64,000 bases of DNA from Pantoea endophytica (GTDB lineage: Bacteria > Pseudomonadota > Gammaproteobacteria > Enterobacterales > Enterobacteriaceae): contig NZ_PJRT01000007.1 in NCBI RefSeq assembly GCF_002858935.1, forward strand, positions 1 through 64,000, read 5' to 3'. Below are positions 34,177 to 44,186 of the stretch, one piece after another (positions within the stretch are counted from its first letter, which is position 1; every line of letters starts with the position of its first letter). Made by a program: the position numbers and the translations under genes. A model generated the notes under the pieces. It was not told the origin of the DNA. It made no database searches and saw nothing but the letters and a program-made list of their open reading frames with translations.

Positions 34177-37020
34177 ATGAATAATAACTCTGACGTCATG
34201 TACCGACTTTTGGTACAGAGCGTGGTGGATTACGCCATTTACATGCTCAAACCCGATGGCACGGTGGCGAACTGGAATAGCGGCGCGCAGCGCGCCAAAG
34301 GTTACACGCCCGATGAAATCGTAGGGAAGAATTTTGCGCTGTTCTACAGCGAAGACGATCGTAAAAACGGCGCGCCACAGCGCGGACTGGCGACCGCGAC
34401 AGCAAACGGGCGCTTTGAAACCGAAGGCTGGCGTTACCGTAAAGATGGCAGCGCGTTTTGGGCGCATGTGGTGATCGACGCTATCCGCGATGAGTTTGGT
34501 GAGCTGCTGGGTTTTGCCAAAATCACCCGTGACTGCACCGAGCAGCAAGAGCAGCAGCGCAAACAGCGCGAGCAGGAACAGCGCTTTCGCATGCTGGTGG
34601 AAGGCGTCAGTGATTACGCCATCTATATGCTCGACTTGGACGGCAACGTGGAAAACTGGAACGTAGGCGCACAGCGCGCGAAAGGCTACGTTGCCGAAGA
34701 GATTGTTGGACAGCACTTCTCACGCTTCTACAGCGCCCAGGATCGTAAAAACCATATCCCGGAAAAAAACCTCACCACCGCCTTCAAAACCGGTCGTTTC
34801 GAAGACGAAGGCTACCGGTACCGCAAAGATGGCAGCGCGTTTTGGGCACATGTCATCATTGACGCAATCCGTGATGATGCCGGCAAGCTGATTGGCTACG
34901 CCAAAATCACCCGCGACTGCACCGAACAACAGGCGCTGCTGCGTAAACAACACGAGCAGGAGAAGAACTTCCGTCTGCTGGTGGAAGGCGTGCGCGATTA
35001 CGCCATCTATATGCTGGATGTGCAGGGCCGCGTGGTGAACTGGAACAACGGTGCACAGCGCGCTAAAGGTTATCTGGCTGACGAGATTGTCGGTCAGCAC
35101 TTCTCGGTGTTTTACAGTTCAGCGGAACGTCATGCCAATGCGCCCGAAGCTAACCTCGGCATTGCGTTGAAAACCGGGCGTTTTGAAGATGAAGGCTGGC
35201 GCTACCGCAAAGATGGCTCGGCATTTTGGGCCCACGTTGTTATCGAAGCGATTTATGATGAAAACGGCAAACTGATCGGCTTCGCCAAAATTACCCGCGA
35301 TATCACCGAACGGCGTGAGAACGAGCAGCAACTGCTGCGCGCACGGGATCTGGCGCAGTCGCAGAGCGCGAAAATGTCGGAGCTGTCGGGTTTTCTCGAC
35401 ACCATCATCAGCAATATTCCCTCATGCGTGATCGTTGAAGATGCCATCAGCCGTGAAATCCTGATGGTGAATGACAAAGCTGAGCAGCTGTTTGGCATTA
35501 ACAAAGCGCTGATCATGCACAAGCGCCCGCACGAATGTATGTCGGCGGAGCTGGGTGATTACTTCAACAGCCTGGCGGATGTGGCGCTGCGCAGCGAAGG
35601 CATCCACTCGCGCGAACAGCTGCTGCTGACGGCGGGCGGCGAGCGCATTCTGCATACGCGTGCCACCACCATCAGCGGCAAAGATATGCGTCAGAACTAT
35701 GTGATGCTGATTGTCGAGGACGTGACCGATCAGCGCGAAGCCGATGCGCGCATTCGTCATATGGCGCATCACGACAATCTCACCAGCCTGCCGAATCGCG
35801 TGCTGTTCCGCCAGAAGCTGAGTGAAGCGCTGCGCGTCGATAGTCAGAACCACCAGGTCAGCGCCACGCTGTGTCTCGATCTCGATAACTTCAAAAACGT
35901 CAACGATGCGCTCGGCCACCAGATTGGTGATGACCTGCTGCGCGTGGTCGCGAAACGCCTGCGCAGCGCGCTACGCGATCACGATACGCTGGCGCGCATT
36001 GGCGGCGATGAGTTTGCCATCGTGTTACCCAATGTTCGTGCTGCCGATGAAGCAGCGGTGGTGGCGCAGCGGCTGATCGAGGCGATTCGTCCGCCGATCA
36101 ACGTTGAAGGGCATAATCTGTCGGTGGGCTTGAGCGTTGGTATCGCGCTCACCTCGCAGGCCACCAACACGCCGGAGCATATGCTGCGCTGCGCCGATAT
36201 GGCGCTGTACGAAGCCAAACGTAATGGCCGTAATCGCTTCGAACACTTCACCATTGAGATGGACAATCAGGCGCGCAGCCGTCGCGTGATTGAGAACGAT
36301 CTGCGTGATGCGATTTCTGGTCGTCAGCTCAAGCTTTACTATCAGCCGATTACCAACGAGCAGGGCATCATCGGCTATGAAGCGCTGATGCGCTGGCATC
36401 ACCCGATCAAAGGGCTGATCATGCCGAACGACTTCATCCCGATCGCTGAAGAGACCGGTTTGATTCACATGCTCGGCGCCTATGCGCTGTATGAAGCCTG
36501 CCGCGAAGCGCAGAGCTGGAACACCGAACAATCGGTGTCGGTGAATCTATCGCCGCTGCAGTTTAAGAACAGCTCGCTGGTGTCGGTGGTGGAAGGTGCG
36601 CTGCGGGAATCCGGGCTGGCGCCGCATCGGCTGGAAGTGGAGATCACCGAATCAGTGCTGCTGGACGACACGCTCGGTAATATCCGCACCTTGCAGAGTT
36701 TGAAAACGCTTGGCGTGCAGATTGCGCTGGATGATTTCGGCACCGGCTACTCATCGCTCAGTTATCTGCGTTCGTTCCCGTTCGACAAAATCAAAATCGA
36801 TAAGTCGTTTATCAACGATATGGGCGACAGCCGCGAGGCGCTGGCGATTATCCGCGCTATTACCGGCATGAGCCGCAGCCTCGATATTCAAATTACCGCT
36901 GAAGGCGTGGAGAACGGCGAGCAGTTTGCGAAGCTGCGCGAAGAGGGGTGTACGCTATTCCAGGGCTATTTCTTTGGCCGTCCGCAGCCGTCGGAGTTGC
37001 GGTTGAAAGAGTTGGAATAG
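34177..37020 (+). CDS. Four-PAS GGDEF-EAL c-di-GMP protein
   Basis: A 947-residue soluble protein; the start at 34177 is chosen because the upstream frame is unlike PAS sequence. Four PAS domains lie at about 8-125, 135-252, 263-390 and 402-520. The first three are near-repeats of one another (each has DYAIYML, NGAQRAKGY-type, RYRKDGSAFWAHV and a FAKITRD or YAKITRD ending); the fourth is divergent. GGDEF is intact at about 609-613, with the RxxD inhibitory site RDHD six residues before. The EAL domain has EALMRW near 735 and DDFGTGYSS near 852. Both activities are likely. The ligand of the PAS array is unknown. Confidence 0.92.
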   Translation: MNNNSDVMYRLLVQSVVDYAIYMLKPDGTVANWNSGAQRAKGYTPDEIVGKNFALFYSEDDRKNGAPQRGLATATANGRFETEGWRYRKDGSAFWAHVVIDAIRDEFGELLGFAKITRDCTEQQEQQRKQREQEQRFRMLVEGVSDYAIYMLDLDGNVENWNVGAQRAKGYVAEEIVGQHFSRFYSAQDRKNHIPEKNLTTAFKTGRFEDEGYRYRKDGSAFWAHVIIDAIRDDAGKLIGYAKITRDCTEQQALLRKQHEQEKNFRLLVEGVRDYAIYMLDVQGRVVNWNNGAQRAKGYLADEIVGQHFSVFYSSAERHANAPEANLGIALKTGRFEDEGWRYRKDGSAFWAHVVIEAIYDENGKLIGFAKITRDITERRENEQQLLRARDLAQSQSAKMSELSGFLDTIISNIPSCVIVEDAISREILMVNDKAEQLFGINKALIMHKRPHECMSAELGDYFNSLADVALRSEGIHSREQLLLTAGGERILHTRATTISGKDMRQNYVMLIVEDVTDQREADARIRHMAHHDNLTSLPNRVLFRQKLSEALRVDSQNHQVSATLCLDLDNFKNVNDALGHQIGDDLLRVVAKRLRSALRDHDTLARIGGDEFAIVLPNVRAADEAAVVAQRLIEAIRPPINVEGHNLSVGLSVGIALTSQATNTPEHMLRCADMALYEAKRNGRNRFEHFTIEMDNQARSRRVIENDLRDAISGRQLKLYYQPITNEQGIIGYEALMRWHHPIKGLIMPNDFIPIAEETGLIHMLGAYALYEACREAQSWNTEQSVSVNLSPLQFKNSSLVSVVEGALRESGLAPHRLEVEITESVLLDDTLGNIRTLQSLKTLGVQIALDDFGTGYSSLSYLRSFPFDKIKIDKSFINDMGDSREALAIIRAITGMSRSLDIQITAEGVENGEQFAKLREEGCTLFQGYFFGRPQPSELRLKELE

Positions 37021-37028
37021 GCATAAAA

Positions 37029-37050
37029 AACGCCCGACATGTCGGGCGTT
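37029..37050. terminator. Bidirectional terminator between PAS protein and ftnA
   Basis: A perfect palindrome, AACGCCCGACATGTCGGGCGTT, with A-run and T-run flanks. It serves both convergent genes. Confidence 0.88.
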
Positions 37051-37079
37051 CTCTATTTTGCTGTGTGTAATCTTTATTA

Positions 37080-37586
37080 TTATGCGCCGTGGCCGTCGAC
37101 GGACATGTGGCCGAGATCTTTGTCCACCAGGAACAGGCCTTCGCCTTTGTTGCCGACCATCGCCAGTTTATCCAGCACGGTTTTGAACAGCTTCTCTTCT
37201 TCATGCTGCTCGGCAACGTACCACTGCAGGAAGTTGAACGTTGAGTAATCCTGGGTGGTTAAGGCGGTGTGCACCAGCTCGTTGATTTTTTTGGTAATCA
37301 GCTGCTCATGCTTCAGCGCTTCTTCCAGCACGTCGTTCAGTGAAGTCCAGCTAATCGCTGGAGCCGCAATGCTGCCCAGCACCGGCAAAGCGCCGGCATC
37401 GCTGACGTAATCGAACAGCTTCTGCATGTGCTGCATCTCTTCGCGAGAATGCATTTTCAGGAATGAAGCGGCACCTTCATAGCCTTTATCGCTGCACCAG
37501 GCACTCATCTGCAGATAGAGGTTGGCAGAGAAGAATTCGAGGTTCAGTTGGTCGTTTAAACGCGAGGTCATTTCAGCAGTTAACAT
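37080..37586 (-). CDS. ftnA: Non-heme ferritin
   Basis: A 168-residue cytoplasmic iron-storage ferritin that assembles as 24-mers and oxidizes Fe(II). Ferroxidase ligands are visible: Glu in QLNLEFFSANLY, Glu and His in HSREEMQHMQKL, Glu in VLEEALKHEQ and Glu/Gln in WYVAEQHEEE. It lacks the bacterioferritin haem Met. Length and sequence match enterobacterial FtnA. Confidence 0.93.
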   Translation of the reverse strand: MLTAEMTSRLNDQLNLEFFSANLYLQMSAWCSDKGYEGAASFLKMHSREEMQHMQKLFDYVSDAGALPVLGSIAAPAISWTSLNDVLEEALKHEQLITKKINELVHTALTTQDYSTFNFLQWYVAEQHEEEKLFKTVLDKLAMVGNKGEGLFLVDKDLGHMSVDGHGA

Positions 37587-37824
37587 GGCTGAGTCCTTTT
37601 TAATTTGTCAGGTGAAGTACGGCGAATTATGCATCAATCTATACTTTTTTGTGAAGGGTTTTTCGCAAAAAGGTTGAATTTATCTTATTGATTGTAAATG
37701 GAATTATTCCACATGTTGAATGCGAGGAGTTCTCATTTTTGACTAATTTTCATTCACGCTGGATTGATTATAGCTGCGCATCGGGCGATGCTGAGGCTTG
37801 CCTTTACTTGTCAGGAGCTTAGCG

Positions 37825-38928
37825 GTGTCGAACGTCTTAGAGCATTACCATTTTCTGCATGAAATTCCCGAACTGGGTTTTCAGGAATTCAAAACCTCTG
37901 CTTATATTGCCGAACAGCTGGAAAGCGCCGGAATTAAGGTGACGCGCGGCATCAATAACACCACTGGCATGGTGGCGGAAATCGACAGCGGCGTGCCCGG
38001 TCCGGTGCTGGCACTGCGTGCGGATATGGATGCGCTCGGCCACATCATTGATGGCGTAGCCTGTGCGCGTCACACCTGCGGCCACGATGGCCATTCGTCG
38101 GTGGTGCTGACGGCAGCGCAAGAGCTGATGAAAGAGGGCGCGATCAAGAAAGGGCGGCTCAAGCTGCTGTTCCAGCCGGCGGAAGAGCTCGGTGCGGGTG
38201 CGTTGGCGATGATTGAGGGCGGCGCGCTGGAGGATGTGGAGATGATTCTCGGCTTCCATGTGCGTCCGCTGGAAGAGTGTCATGTGGGACAGGCGACGCC
38301 AGCGGTGATCTACTCCGCCTGCAGCACGCTGGAAGCCACCATCAAAGGTGCTCCGGCACATGCGGCGCGCCCGCATTTGGGCGTCAACGCGCTGGATGCG
38401 GCGGTGCAAGCGGTACAGGCCGTCAACGCCATCCATCTGCCGCCGGGTTTGACCTGGAGCGTGAAAGCTACACGCTTTCTGTGCGATGCGGGCGTGACCA
38501 ACTCGGTGCCGGATGAGGCGCGCGTGGTGTGGGATCTACGTTCGCAGGAAAACGCGCCAATGGCGGTGCTGAAAGAGAAAGTCACACTGGCGATTCAGCA
38601 CAGCGTGGCGGCGCTGGGTGCCACGGCGGACGTGGTGGTGCTAAAAGAGATGCCGGCGGCAGAAATTCATGAGGAAGCCACGGCGGTGATTCGCGCGGCG
38701 ATTGTCGACGTGCTGGGCGAAGCCGGTTTGCTGGATACCAAAACCACGCCGGGCAGCGAAGATTTCTTCTATTACCCGGTGAAAAAACCGCAGGTGAAAG
38801 CCGGTTTCTGGGGATTGGGAACCAATCTGGTGCCGGGTTTACATCATCCTGAGATGCGCTTTGAGCTGAGCTCGCTGGAGATTGGGGTGAAGATCTTCAA
38901 GGCGGCAGTGGTGCGGGTGTTGGGGTGA
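37825..38928 (+). CDS. M20-family amidohydrolase
   Basis: A 367-residue cytoplasmic metallopeptidase-like amidohydrolase of the M20D group (hippurate or N-acyl-amino-acid hydrolases). The start GTG 37825 has GGAG eight bases upstream; the longer TTG frame adds non-conserved residues. Metal ligands are Cys and His in TCGHDGHSS, Glu in PAEELGAGA, His in LGFHVRP and His in GLHHPEMRF. A dimerization domain lies in the middle (SACSTLEATIKG). It has no operon partner, and its substrate cannot be told. Confidence 0.88.
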   Translation: MSNVLEHYHFLHEIPELGFQEFKTSAYIAEQLESAGIKVTRGINNTTGMVAEIDSGVPGPVLALRADMDALGHIIDGVACARHTCGHDGHSSVVLTAAQELMKEGAIKKGRLKLLFQPAEELGAGALAMIEGGALEDVEMILGFHVRPLEECHVGQATPAVIYSACSTLEATIKGAPAHAARPHLGVNALDAAVQAVQAVNAIHLPPGLTWSVKATRFLCDAGVTNSVPDEARVVWDLRSQENAPMAVLKEKVTLAIQHSVAALGATADVVVLKEMPAAEIHEEATAVIRAAIVDVLGEAGLLDTKTTPGSEDFFYYPVKKPQVKAGFWGLGTNLVPGLHHPEMRFELSSLEIGVKIFKAAVVRVLG

Positions 38929-39166
38929 TTAGAGGGTTAGGGTGAGGGCTATTAGGGCACCGATTCCCCCTTTCGGCGAAATATTGTATGCTATGCCGCC
39001 TCAATGCTGACGGGATTCAGGACTGCCGCCAATGTAGATCGCACACCTCTTGCTGTGAACCGACGCCACTGCGTCGCCATTGGCCGCGTTATCCTGCGGA
39101 ATGACCTCGAAACGATTTATTCGCAGCGCGCTGTCCGCGTGTTGCCCTTGAAGAAGAATTCACTCA

Positions 39167-40756
39167 ATGTCTAATGCCTCCTTTTTAGAAGAAGTGGCGC
39201 GCCGCCGTACCTTTGCGATCATCTCGCATCCGGACGCCGGTAAAACCACAATCACCGAAAAAGTGCTGCTGTTCGGACAGGCGATTCAAACCGCCGGTAC
39301 CGTCAAAGGCCGCGGCTCCAACCAGCACGCGAAATCGGACTGGATGGAGATGGAGAAACAACGTGGTATCTCCATCACCACCTCGGTGATGCAGTTCCCG
39401 TATCGCGACAGCCTCGTGAACCTGCTGGATACGCCAGGACACGAAGACTTCTCTGAAGATACTTACCGTACGCTGACGGCGGTTGACTGCTGTTTGATGG
39501 TGATCGACGCCGCGAAAGGTGTTGAGGATCGCACCCGCAAGCTGATGGAAGTGACGCGCCTGCGCGATACGCCAATCATCACCTTTATGAACAAACTCGA
39601 CCGTGACATCCGCGATCCCATGGAGCTGCTGGATGAAGTGGAGAGTGAGCTGAAGATCGCCTGCGCACCTATTACCTGGCCGATTGGCTGCGGCAAGTTG
39701 TTCAAAGGGGTTTATCACCTCTACAACGACGAAACTTACCTGTATCAAACCGGTAAAGGCCACACCATTCAGGAAGTGCGCATTGTTAAGGGGCTGGCGA
39801 ATCCAGAACTGGATGCCGCAGTGGGCGAAGATCTGGCACAGCAACTGCGCGATGAGCTGGAGCTGGTACAGGGCGCTTCGCACGAGTTCGATCAGGAGCT
39901 GTTCCTGAGTGGCGAAATCACACCGGTGTTCTTCGGTACCGCGCTGGGTAACTTCGGCGTTGATCATATGCTGGATGGCCTGGTTAGCTGGGCGCCGCGT
40001 CCAATGCCGCGCAACACCGACGCGCGTTTGGTGGAAGCAAAGGAAGAGAAATTTAGCGGCTTCGTGTTTAAGATCCAGGCAAACATGGACCCGAAGCACC
40101 GCGACCGCGTCGCCTTTATGCGTGTGGTATCCGGCAAGTACGAAAAAGGCATGAAGCTGCGTCAGGTGCGTACCGGTAAAGATGTGGTGATTTCCGATGC
40201 ACTGACCTTTATGGCCGGCGACCGTTCGCACGTAGAAGAAGCCTATCCGGGCGACATCATTGGTCTGCACAACCACGGCACCATTCAGATTGGCGACACC
40301 TTTACGCAGGGTGAAAACATGAAGTTCACCGGCATTCCGAACTTCGCGCCAGAGCTGTTCCGCCGTATCCGTCTGCGCGATCCGCTGAAGCAGAAACAGC
40401 TGCTGAAAGGGCTGGTTCAGCTGTCGGAAGAGGGCGCGGTGCAGGTGTTCCGCCCGGTACACAACAACGATCTGATTGTGGGCGCGGTCGGTGTGCTGCA
40501 GTTCGAAGTGGTGGTGGCGCGCCTGAAAAGCGAATACAACGTTGAAGCGATCTACGAAGCCATCAACGTCTCAACCGCTCGCTGGGTTGAGTGTGATGAT
40601 GCGAAGAAATTCGACGATTTCCAGCGTAAAAACGAAGTAAACCTGGCGCTCGATGGCGGTGATAACCTCACGTATATCGCGCCAACCATGGTGAACCTCA
40701 ACATCACTCAGGAACGCTATCCTGACGTGAGATTCCGCAAAACGCGCGAGCACTAA
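39167..40756 (+). CDS. prfC: Peptide chain release factor 3
   Basis: A 529-residue translational GTPase that removes RF1/RF2 from the ribosome after termination. G1 is [14 protein letters not shown]2 is GISITTSV, G3 is DTPGHEDF and G4 is NKLDRD. Length and sequence are typical. It is followed by a good terminator and then osmY, the E. coli order. Confidence 0.97.
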   Translation: MSNASFLEEVARRRTFAIISHPDAGKTTITEKVLLFGQAIQTAGTVKGRGSNQHAKSDWMEMEKQRGISITTSVMQFPYRDSLVNLLDTPGHEDFSEDTYRTLTAVDCCLMVIDAAKGVEDRTRKLMEVTRLRDTPIITFMNKLDRDIRDPMELLDEVESELKIACAPITWPIGCGKLFKGVYHLYNDETYLYQTGKGHTIQEVRIVKGLANPELDAAVGEDLAQQLRDELELVQGASHEFDQELFLSGEITPVFFGTALGNFGVDHMLDGLVSWAPRPMPRNTDARLVEAKEEKFSGFVFKIQANMDPKHRDRVAFMRVVSGKYEKGMKLRQVRTGKDVVISDALTFMAGDRSHVEEAYPGDIIGLHNHGTIQIGDTFTQGENMKFTGIPNFAPELFRRIRLRDPLKQKQLLKGLVQLSEEGAVQVFRPVHNNDLIVGAVGVLQFEVVVARLKSEYNVEAIYEAINVSTARWVECDDAKKFDDFQRKNEVNLALDGGDNLTYIAPTMVNLNITQERYPDVRFRKTREH

Positions 40757-40769
40757 TCGCCGTTGCCAG

Positions 40770-40800
40770 CAGGGCCTGTGATTTTCACTGGCCCTGTTTT
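40770..40800 (+). terminator. Intrinsic terminator of prfC
   Basis: The stem CAGGGCC/GGCCCTG is followed by TTTTGTTTG, 14 bp past the stop codon. Confidence 0.85.
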
Positions 40801-41017
40801 GTTTGTTACAGACTCCTCCTAATTCCGCTGTTTTTTTCTCTTTTTGGCGATATATCAACCACAAGAGCCAGCAAAAGCTGTAATCCCTACTACTATTATC
40901 CTGTCGGACGAGAAAAGAGACCTTTCGGGTTTCATTACGTCCAGTAACTCAGCAACGCCGTTCGTTGCTGGCGCATCCGCGATAACGGATGAGTTAACTG
41001 ATAGAAGGATGATATCG

Positions 41018-41632
41018 ATGAATAAGACTAAGATTGCTAAAACCCTGATTGCTGCCCTGGCCGGTTCTGCTCTGCTGAGCGGTGCGGCGTTTGCAGATGA
41101 ATCACTGTCGCAGAAAGCACAGCAAACCTCCGACAGCGCGGGTGCGAAGATCGATAGCTCTATGAAAAAAGTCGATGGCTATATGGATGACAGCGGCATC
41201 ACGGCTAAAGCCAAAGCGGCGCTGGTGGATGATGACGCAATTAAAAGCACGGATATCTCCGTCAAAACGCACGATGGCGTGGTGACACTGAGCGGCTTCG
41301 TGGCTTCTCAGGATCAGGCTGAAAAAGCCGTCGCGCTGGTGCAGAAAGTCGAAGGTGTGAAATCCGTCAGCGACAAACTACACGTTAAAGACAGCAAAAA
41401 TGCTTCTCTGAAAGGTTATGCGGGCGATACCGCAACCACCAGCGAAATTAAAGCTAAGCTTTTAGCAGATGATATCGTGCCATCACGCAACGTTAAGGTT
41501 GAAACCACCGACGGCGTGGTGCAGTTATCAGGGGAAGTGGCGAATCAGGCACAGTCCGATCGTGCTGAGAAGATCGCCAAAGCCATTGAAGGCGTGAAAA
41601 GCGTGAAGAATGACCTGAAGGTGAAATCTTAA
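41018..41632 (+). CDS. osmY: Osmotically inducible periplasmic protein OsmY
   Basis: A 204-residue periplasmic protein with a signal peptide ([21 protein letters not shown]) and two BON domains (about 57-125 and 135-204), each with the DGVVTLSG- or [12 protein letters not shown] core. OsmY is a chaperone-like, stress- and RpoS-induced protein. The start is ATG 41018; upstream in-frame sequence is unlike the family. It sits between prfC and ytjA as in E. coli. Confidence 0.95.
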   Translation: MNKTKIAKTLIAALAGSALLSGAAFADESLSQKAQQTSDSAGAKIDSSMKKVDGYMDDSGITAKAKAALVDDDAIKSTDISVKTHDGVVTLSGFVASQDQAEKAVALVQKVEGVKSVSDKLHVKDSKNASLKGYAGDTATTSEIKAKLLADDIVPSRNVKVETTDGVVQLSGEVANQAQSDRAEKIAKAIEGVKSVKNDLKVKS

Positions 41633-41725
41633 CGCGAGCGACTCGGCACCAGCAGGTGCCGTTTCGTAATAAAAACAAAGGTGTAAATAAGCAGTTCGAT
41701 TTTCACAATGGTAAAGGAGAGGCTT

Positions 41726-41887
41726 ATGTTTCGTTGGGGTATTATCTTTCTGGTCATCGCTCTGATTGCTGCGGCATTAGGTTTCGGCGGTCTGGCGGGT
41801 ACGGCAGCATGGGCAGCTAAAATTGTCTTCATTGTCGGTATTATTCTGTTCCTCGTGAGCCTGTTTACCGGGCGCAAACGACCCTGA
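41726..41887 (+). CDS. ytjA: Small membrane protein YtjA (DUF1328)
   Basis: A 53-residue protein, [20 protein letters not shown] at the start, with two hydrophobic segments separated by [12 protein letters not shown] and ending LFTGRKRP. This is the DUF1328 family. AAGGAGAGGCTT precedes the start. Its function is unknown. The order osmY-ytjA-yjjU matches E. coli. Confidence 0.9.
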   Translation: MFRWGIIFLVIALIAAALGFGGLAGTAAWAAKIVFIVGIILFLVSLFTGRKRP

Positions 41888-42066
41888 CTACTTGCGTCTC
41901 AATAGACGCTAACCCGCGAGTCACCTAAAGCGGAGACCGGTCTTGTGCGGCATACTACGAAGCCGCAACGATTGCAGAAGCAATTGGTCAGGGAACGACA
42001 ATGACTGGTTCTCCGGGATGCTGCTTCGGCGACTCCCTCAGAGCAAGCAACACTGAGGGACATCCA

Positions 42067-43119
42067 TTGGGCACACGTATTCCGTTGACATTAGGTTCAT
42101 TCGAACCGCTGGCTTTAACTCCTTTCAAATCAAATAAAATCGCCTTGGTGTGCGAAGGCGGCGGTCAGCGCGGCATCTTTACCGCAGGCGTGCTGGACGA
42201 ATTTCAACGCGCAGGCTTCAATCCTTTTCAACTGTTACTCGGGACCTCGGCCGGGGCGCAAAACCTGTCGGCTTTTGTCTGTGGCCAGCCTGGCTACGCG
42301 CGACGCGTGATCTCCCGTTACACCACCAGCAAACTGTTCTTTGATCCGCTACGATTCGTGCGCGGCGGGCATCTTATCGATCTCGATTGGCTGATCGATA
42401 TCACTAAACAGGAATTCCCGCTGGCGCTCAACACCGCAGAAGGGCTGTTTGCCAAAGGCAGCGAATTCTATATGTGCGCCTGCCGCAGCGACGATTACCG
42501 CGCCGAGTACTTCAACCCGATCAGCACCAACTGGCACGACATCCTAAAAGCGTCCAGCGCGATCCCCGGTTTTTACCGCAGCGGCGTGCAGATGGACGGC
42601 GTGAGCTATCTTGACGGCGGCATCAGCGATGCCATTCCGGTACGCGAAGCTGCGCGCCGTGGCGCGGATACCATTGTGGTGATCCGCACCGTGCCGTCGC
42701 AGGTGTCGTACACGCCGAAGTGGTTTAAACGCATGGAACGCTTTTTGTCCGACAGCGCATTGCAGCCGATGATCAACATCCTGCATCAGCATGAAGAGAG
42801 CTATCGCGAGATTCAGCAGTTCATCGAGCAGCCGCCGGATAATCTGCGCATCATCGAAATCTGTCCGCCAAATCCGCTGGCGAGCATGGCGCTTGGCAGC
42901 CGCTTGTCATCGCTGAATCAGGATTACCATTTAGGCCGCCGCAGCGGGCGCTATTTCCTCGCCACGCTTGGTCAATGGTTGAGTGATGCTGAGCCGCTGG
43001 TGCGTTCAACCACGGTTACGCCGCCGGCCGCCGTGGCGAATGCGCCTGACAATCGCCCGCTGATTACGCCCGCGCTGGCGGAAAACGATGCCGATTTTGA
43101 TAAAGGCTCGCTGGCATGA
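42067..43119 (+). CDS. yjjU: Patatin-like phospholipase YjjU
   Basis: A 350-residue patatin-family protein. I choose TTG 42067 (LGTRIPLTL), which aligns with the start of E. coli YjjU and has GAGGGA nine bases upstream; the longer frame from 42001 adds unrelated sequence. The oxyanion motif is CEGGGQRG, the nucleophile Ser is in LGTSAGA and the Asp is in LDGGISD. It overlaps yjjV by 4 bp, so the two are translationally coupled. The lipid substrate is unknown. Confidence 0.88.
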   Translation: MGTRIPLTLGSFEPLALTPFKSNKIALVCEGGGQRGIFTAGVLDEFQRAGFNPFQLLLGTSAGAQNLSAFVCGQPGYARRVISRYTTSKLFFDPLRFVRGGHLIDLDWLIDITKQEFPLALNTAEGLFAKGSEFYMCACRSDDYRAEYFNPISTNWHDILKASSAIPGFYRSGVQMDGVSYLDGGISDAIPVREAARRGADTIVVIRTVPSQVSYTPKWFKRMERFLSDSALQPMINILHQHEESYREIQQFIEQPPDNLRIIEICPPNPLASMALGSRLSSLNQDYHLGRRSGRYFLATLGQWLSDAEPLVRSTTVTPPAAVANAPDNRPLITPALAENDADFDKGSLA

Positions 43120-43895
43120 AGTTTATCGACACGCATTGCCACTTCGATTTCCCGCCGTTCGTTGATGATGCGCACGCCAGCATTGCACGCGCTGCGCAGG
43201 CCGGCGTGGAACGCATCATTGTACCGAGCGTGGATGCCAGCCGTTTCGCGCTTGTGACGCAACTGGCGCAGCAGCATCCGGCGCTATATGCCGCGCTGGG
43301 CCTGCATCCAATCAATATTGCTGAGCATCAGGAAGATGCGCACCTTGATGAATTAGCGCGCTGGCTGAAAAAGCCGGATAGCAAGCGTGTGGCGATCGGC
43401 GAGATCGGCCTCGATCTCTATATGGACGATGCGCAATTTGCCAAACAGACGCGCCTGCTCGATAAGCAGCTCAAGCTGGCGAAGCAGCACGATCTGCCAG
43501 TGATTCTGCACTCGCGCCGCACCCACGATCAGCTGGCGCTGCATTTACGTCGTCACGATTTACCGCGTCGCGGCGTGGTACACGGTTTTGCGGGTAGCCA
43601 GCAGCAGGCGGAGCGCTTTATTCAGCTTGGCTATGCCATTGGCGTTGGCGGCACTATCACCTATGAACGCGCCAGTAAAACCCGCAACACCATCGCCAGC
43701 CTGCCGCTCAAGGCGTTATTACTGGAAACCGACGCGCCCGATATGCCGCTGCACGGTTTTCAGGGCCAGCCCAATCGTCCGGAGCGGGCGCGCAACGTGT
43801 TTGACGTGCTGTGTCAGTTACGCAGCGAATCCCCTGAAGCGATCGCCGATGCGCTGTGGCATAACAGCCAGCAGCTGTTCGCCTTGCCTGCCTGA
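43116..43895 (+). CDS. yjjV: TatD-family metal-dependent hydrolase YjjV
   Basis: A 259-residue TIM-barrel hydrolase of the TatD family. Metal ligands are the HCHFD motif at residues 6-10, Glu in AIGEIGLD, His in ILHSRRT, His in VVHGFAG and Asp in LLETDAPD. Homologues are DNases or deoxynucleoside-related hydrolases. Overlap with yjjU indicates co-transcription. In E. coli yjjW and yjjI follow, but here deoC follows directly. Confidence 0.93.
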   Translation: MKFIDTHCHFDFPPFVDDAHASIARAAQAGVERIIVPSVDASRFALVTQLAQQHPALYAALGLHPINIAEHQEDAHLDELARWLKKPDSKRVAIGEIGLDLYMDDAQFAKQTRLLDKQLKLAKQHDLPVILHSRRTHDQLALHLRRHDLPRRGVVHGFAGSQQQAERFIQLGYAIGVGGTITYERASKTRNTIASLPLKALLLETDAPDMPLHGFQGQPNRPERARNVFDVLCQLRSESPEAIADALWHNSQQLFALPA

Positions 43896-44039
43896 TTCTC
43901 ACCCGACAGATTCTGCATTTACGCTGCCTTACGCCTGATTAGCTACATTGATAAAGCTTAGAGTACACTTTTGCGTCCATTTTTGTGATAATAATAACAA
44001 TGGCCATCACGGCGCATTCCCGCCTGGTTAGCGATTATT

Positions 44040-44055
44040 TGTGATAATCATCACT
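44040..44055 (+). promoter_or_regulatory. CRP site in the deo promoter region
   Basis: TGTGATAATCATCACT has the CRP form TGTGA-N6-TCACA with one mismatch. A further TGTGA lies at 43984 and TGTGACGTGAA near 44093. The E. coli deo promoter is controlled by CRP, CytR and DeoR. Confidence 0.7.
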
Positions 44056-44125
44056 AAATAATTGTATTTAAATGACGTGTTTTCTTTTTCGTGTGACGTG
44101 AAGCGCAATTTAACGTCACGGTAGT

Positions 44126-44141
44126 TGTTAGAATTATCACA
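44126..44141 (+). promoter_or_regulatory. DeoR-type operator before deoC
   Basis: TGTTAGAATTATCACA matches the E. coli deo operator TGTTAGAATTCTAACA at 13 of 16 bases. It lies 45 bp before the deoC start. Confidence 0.75.
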
Positions 44142-44186
44142 TTCCCCGGTGGGTTGTGCCCGCCGATCTGAATTTTGGAGAGCATC

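Noticed and set aside
39185..40462. 425-codon open frame antisense to prfC
   Set aside because: It overlaps a well-conserved gene completely, has high-GC shadow composition and no family motif.
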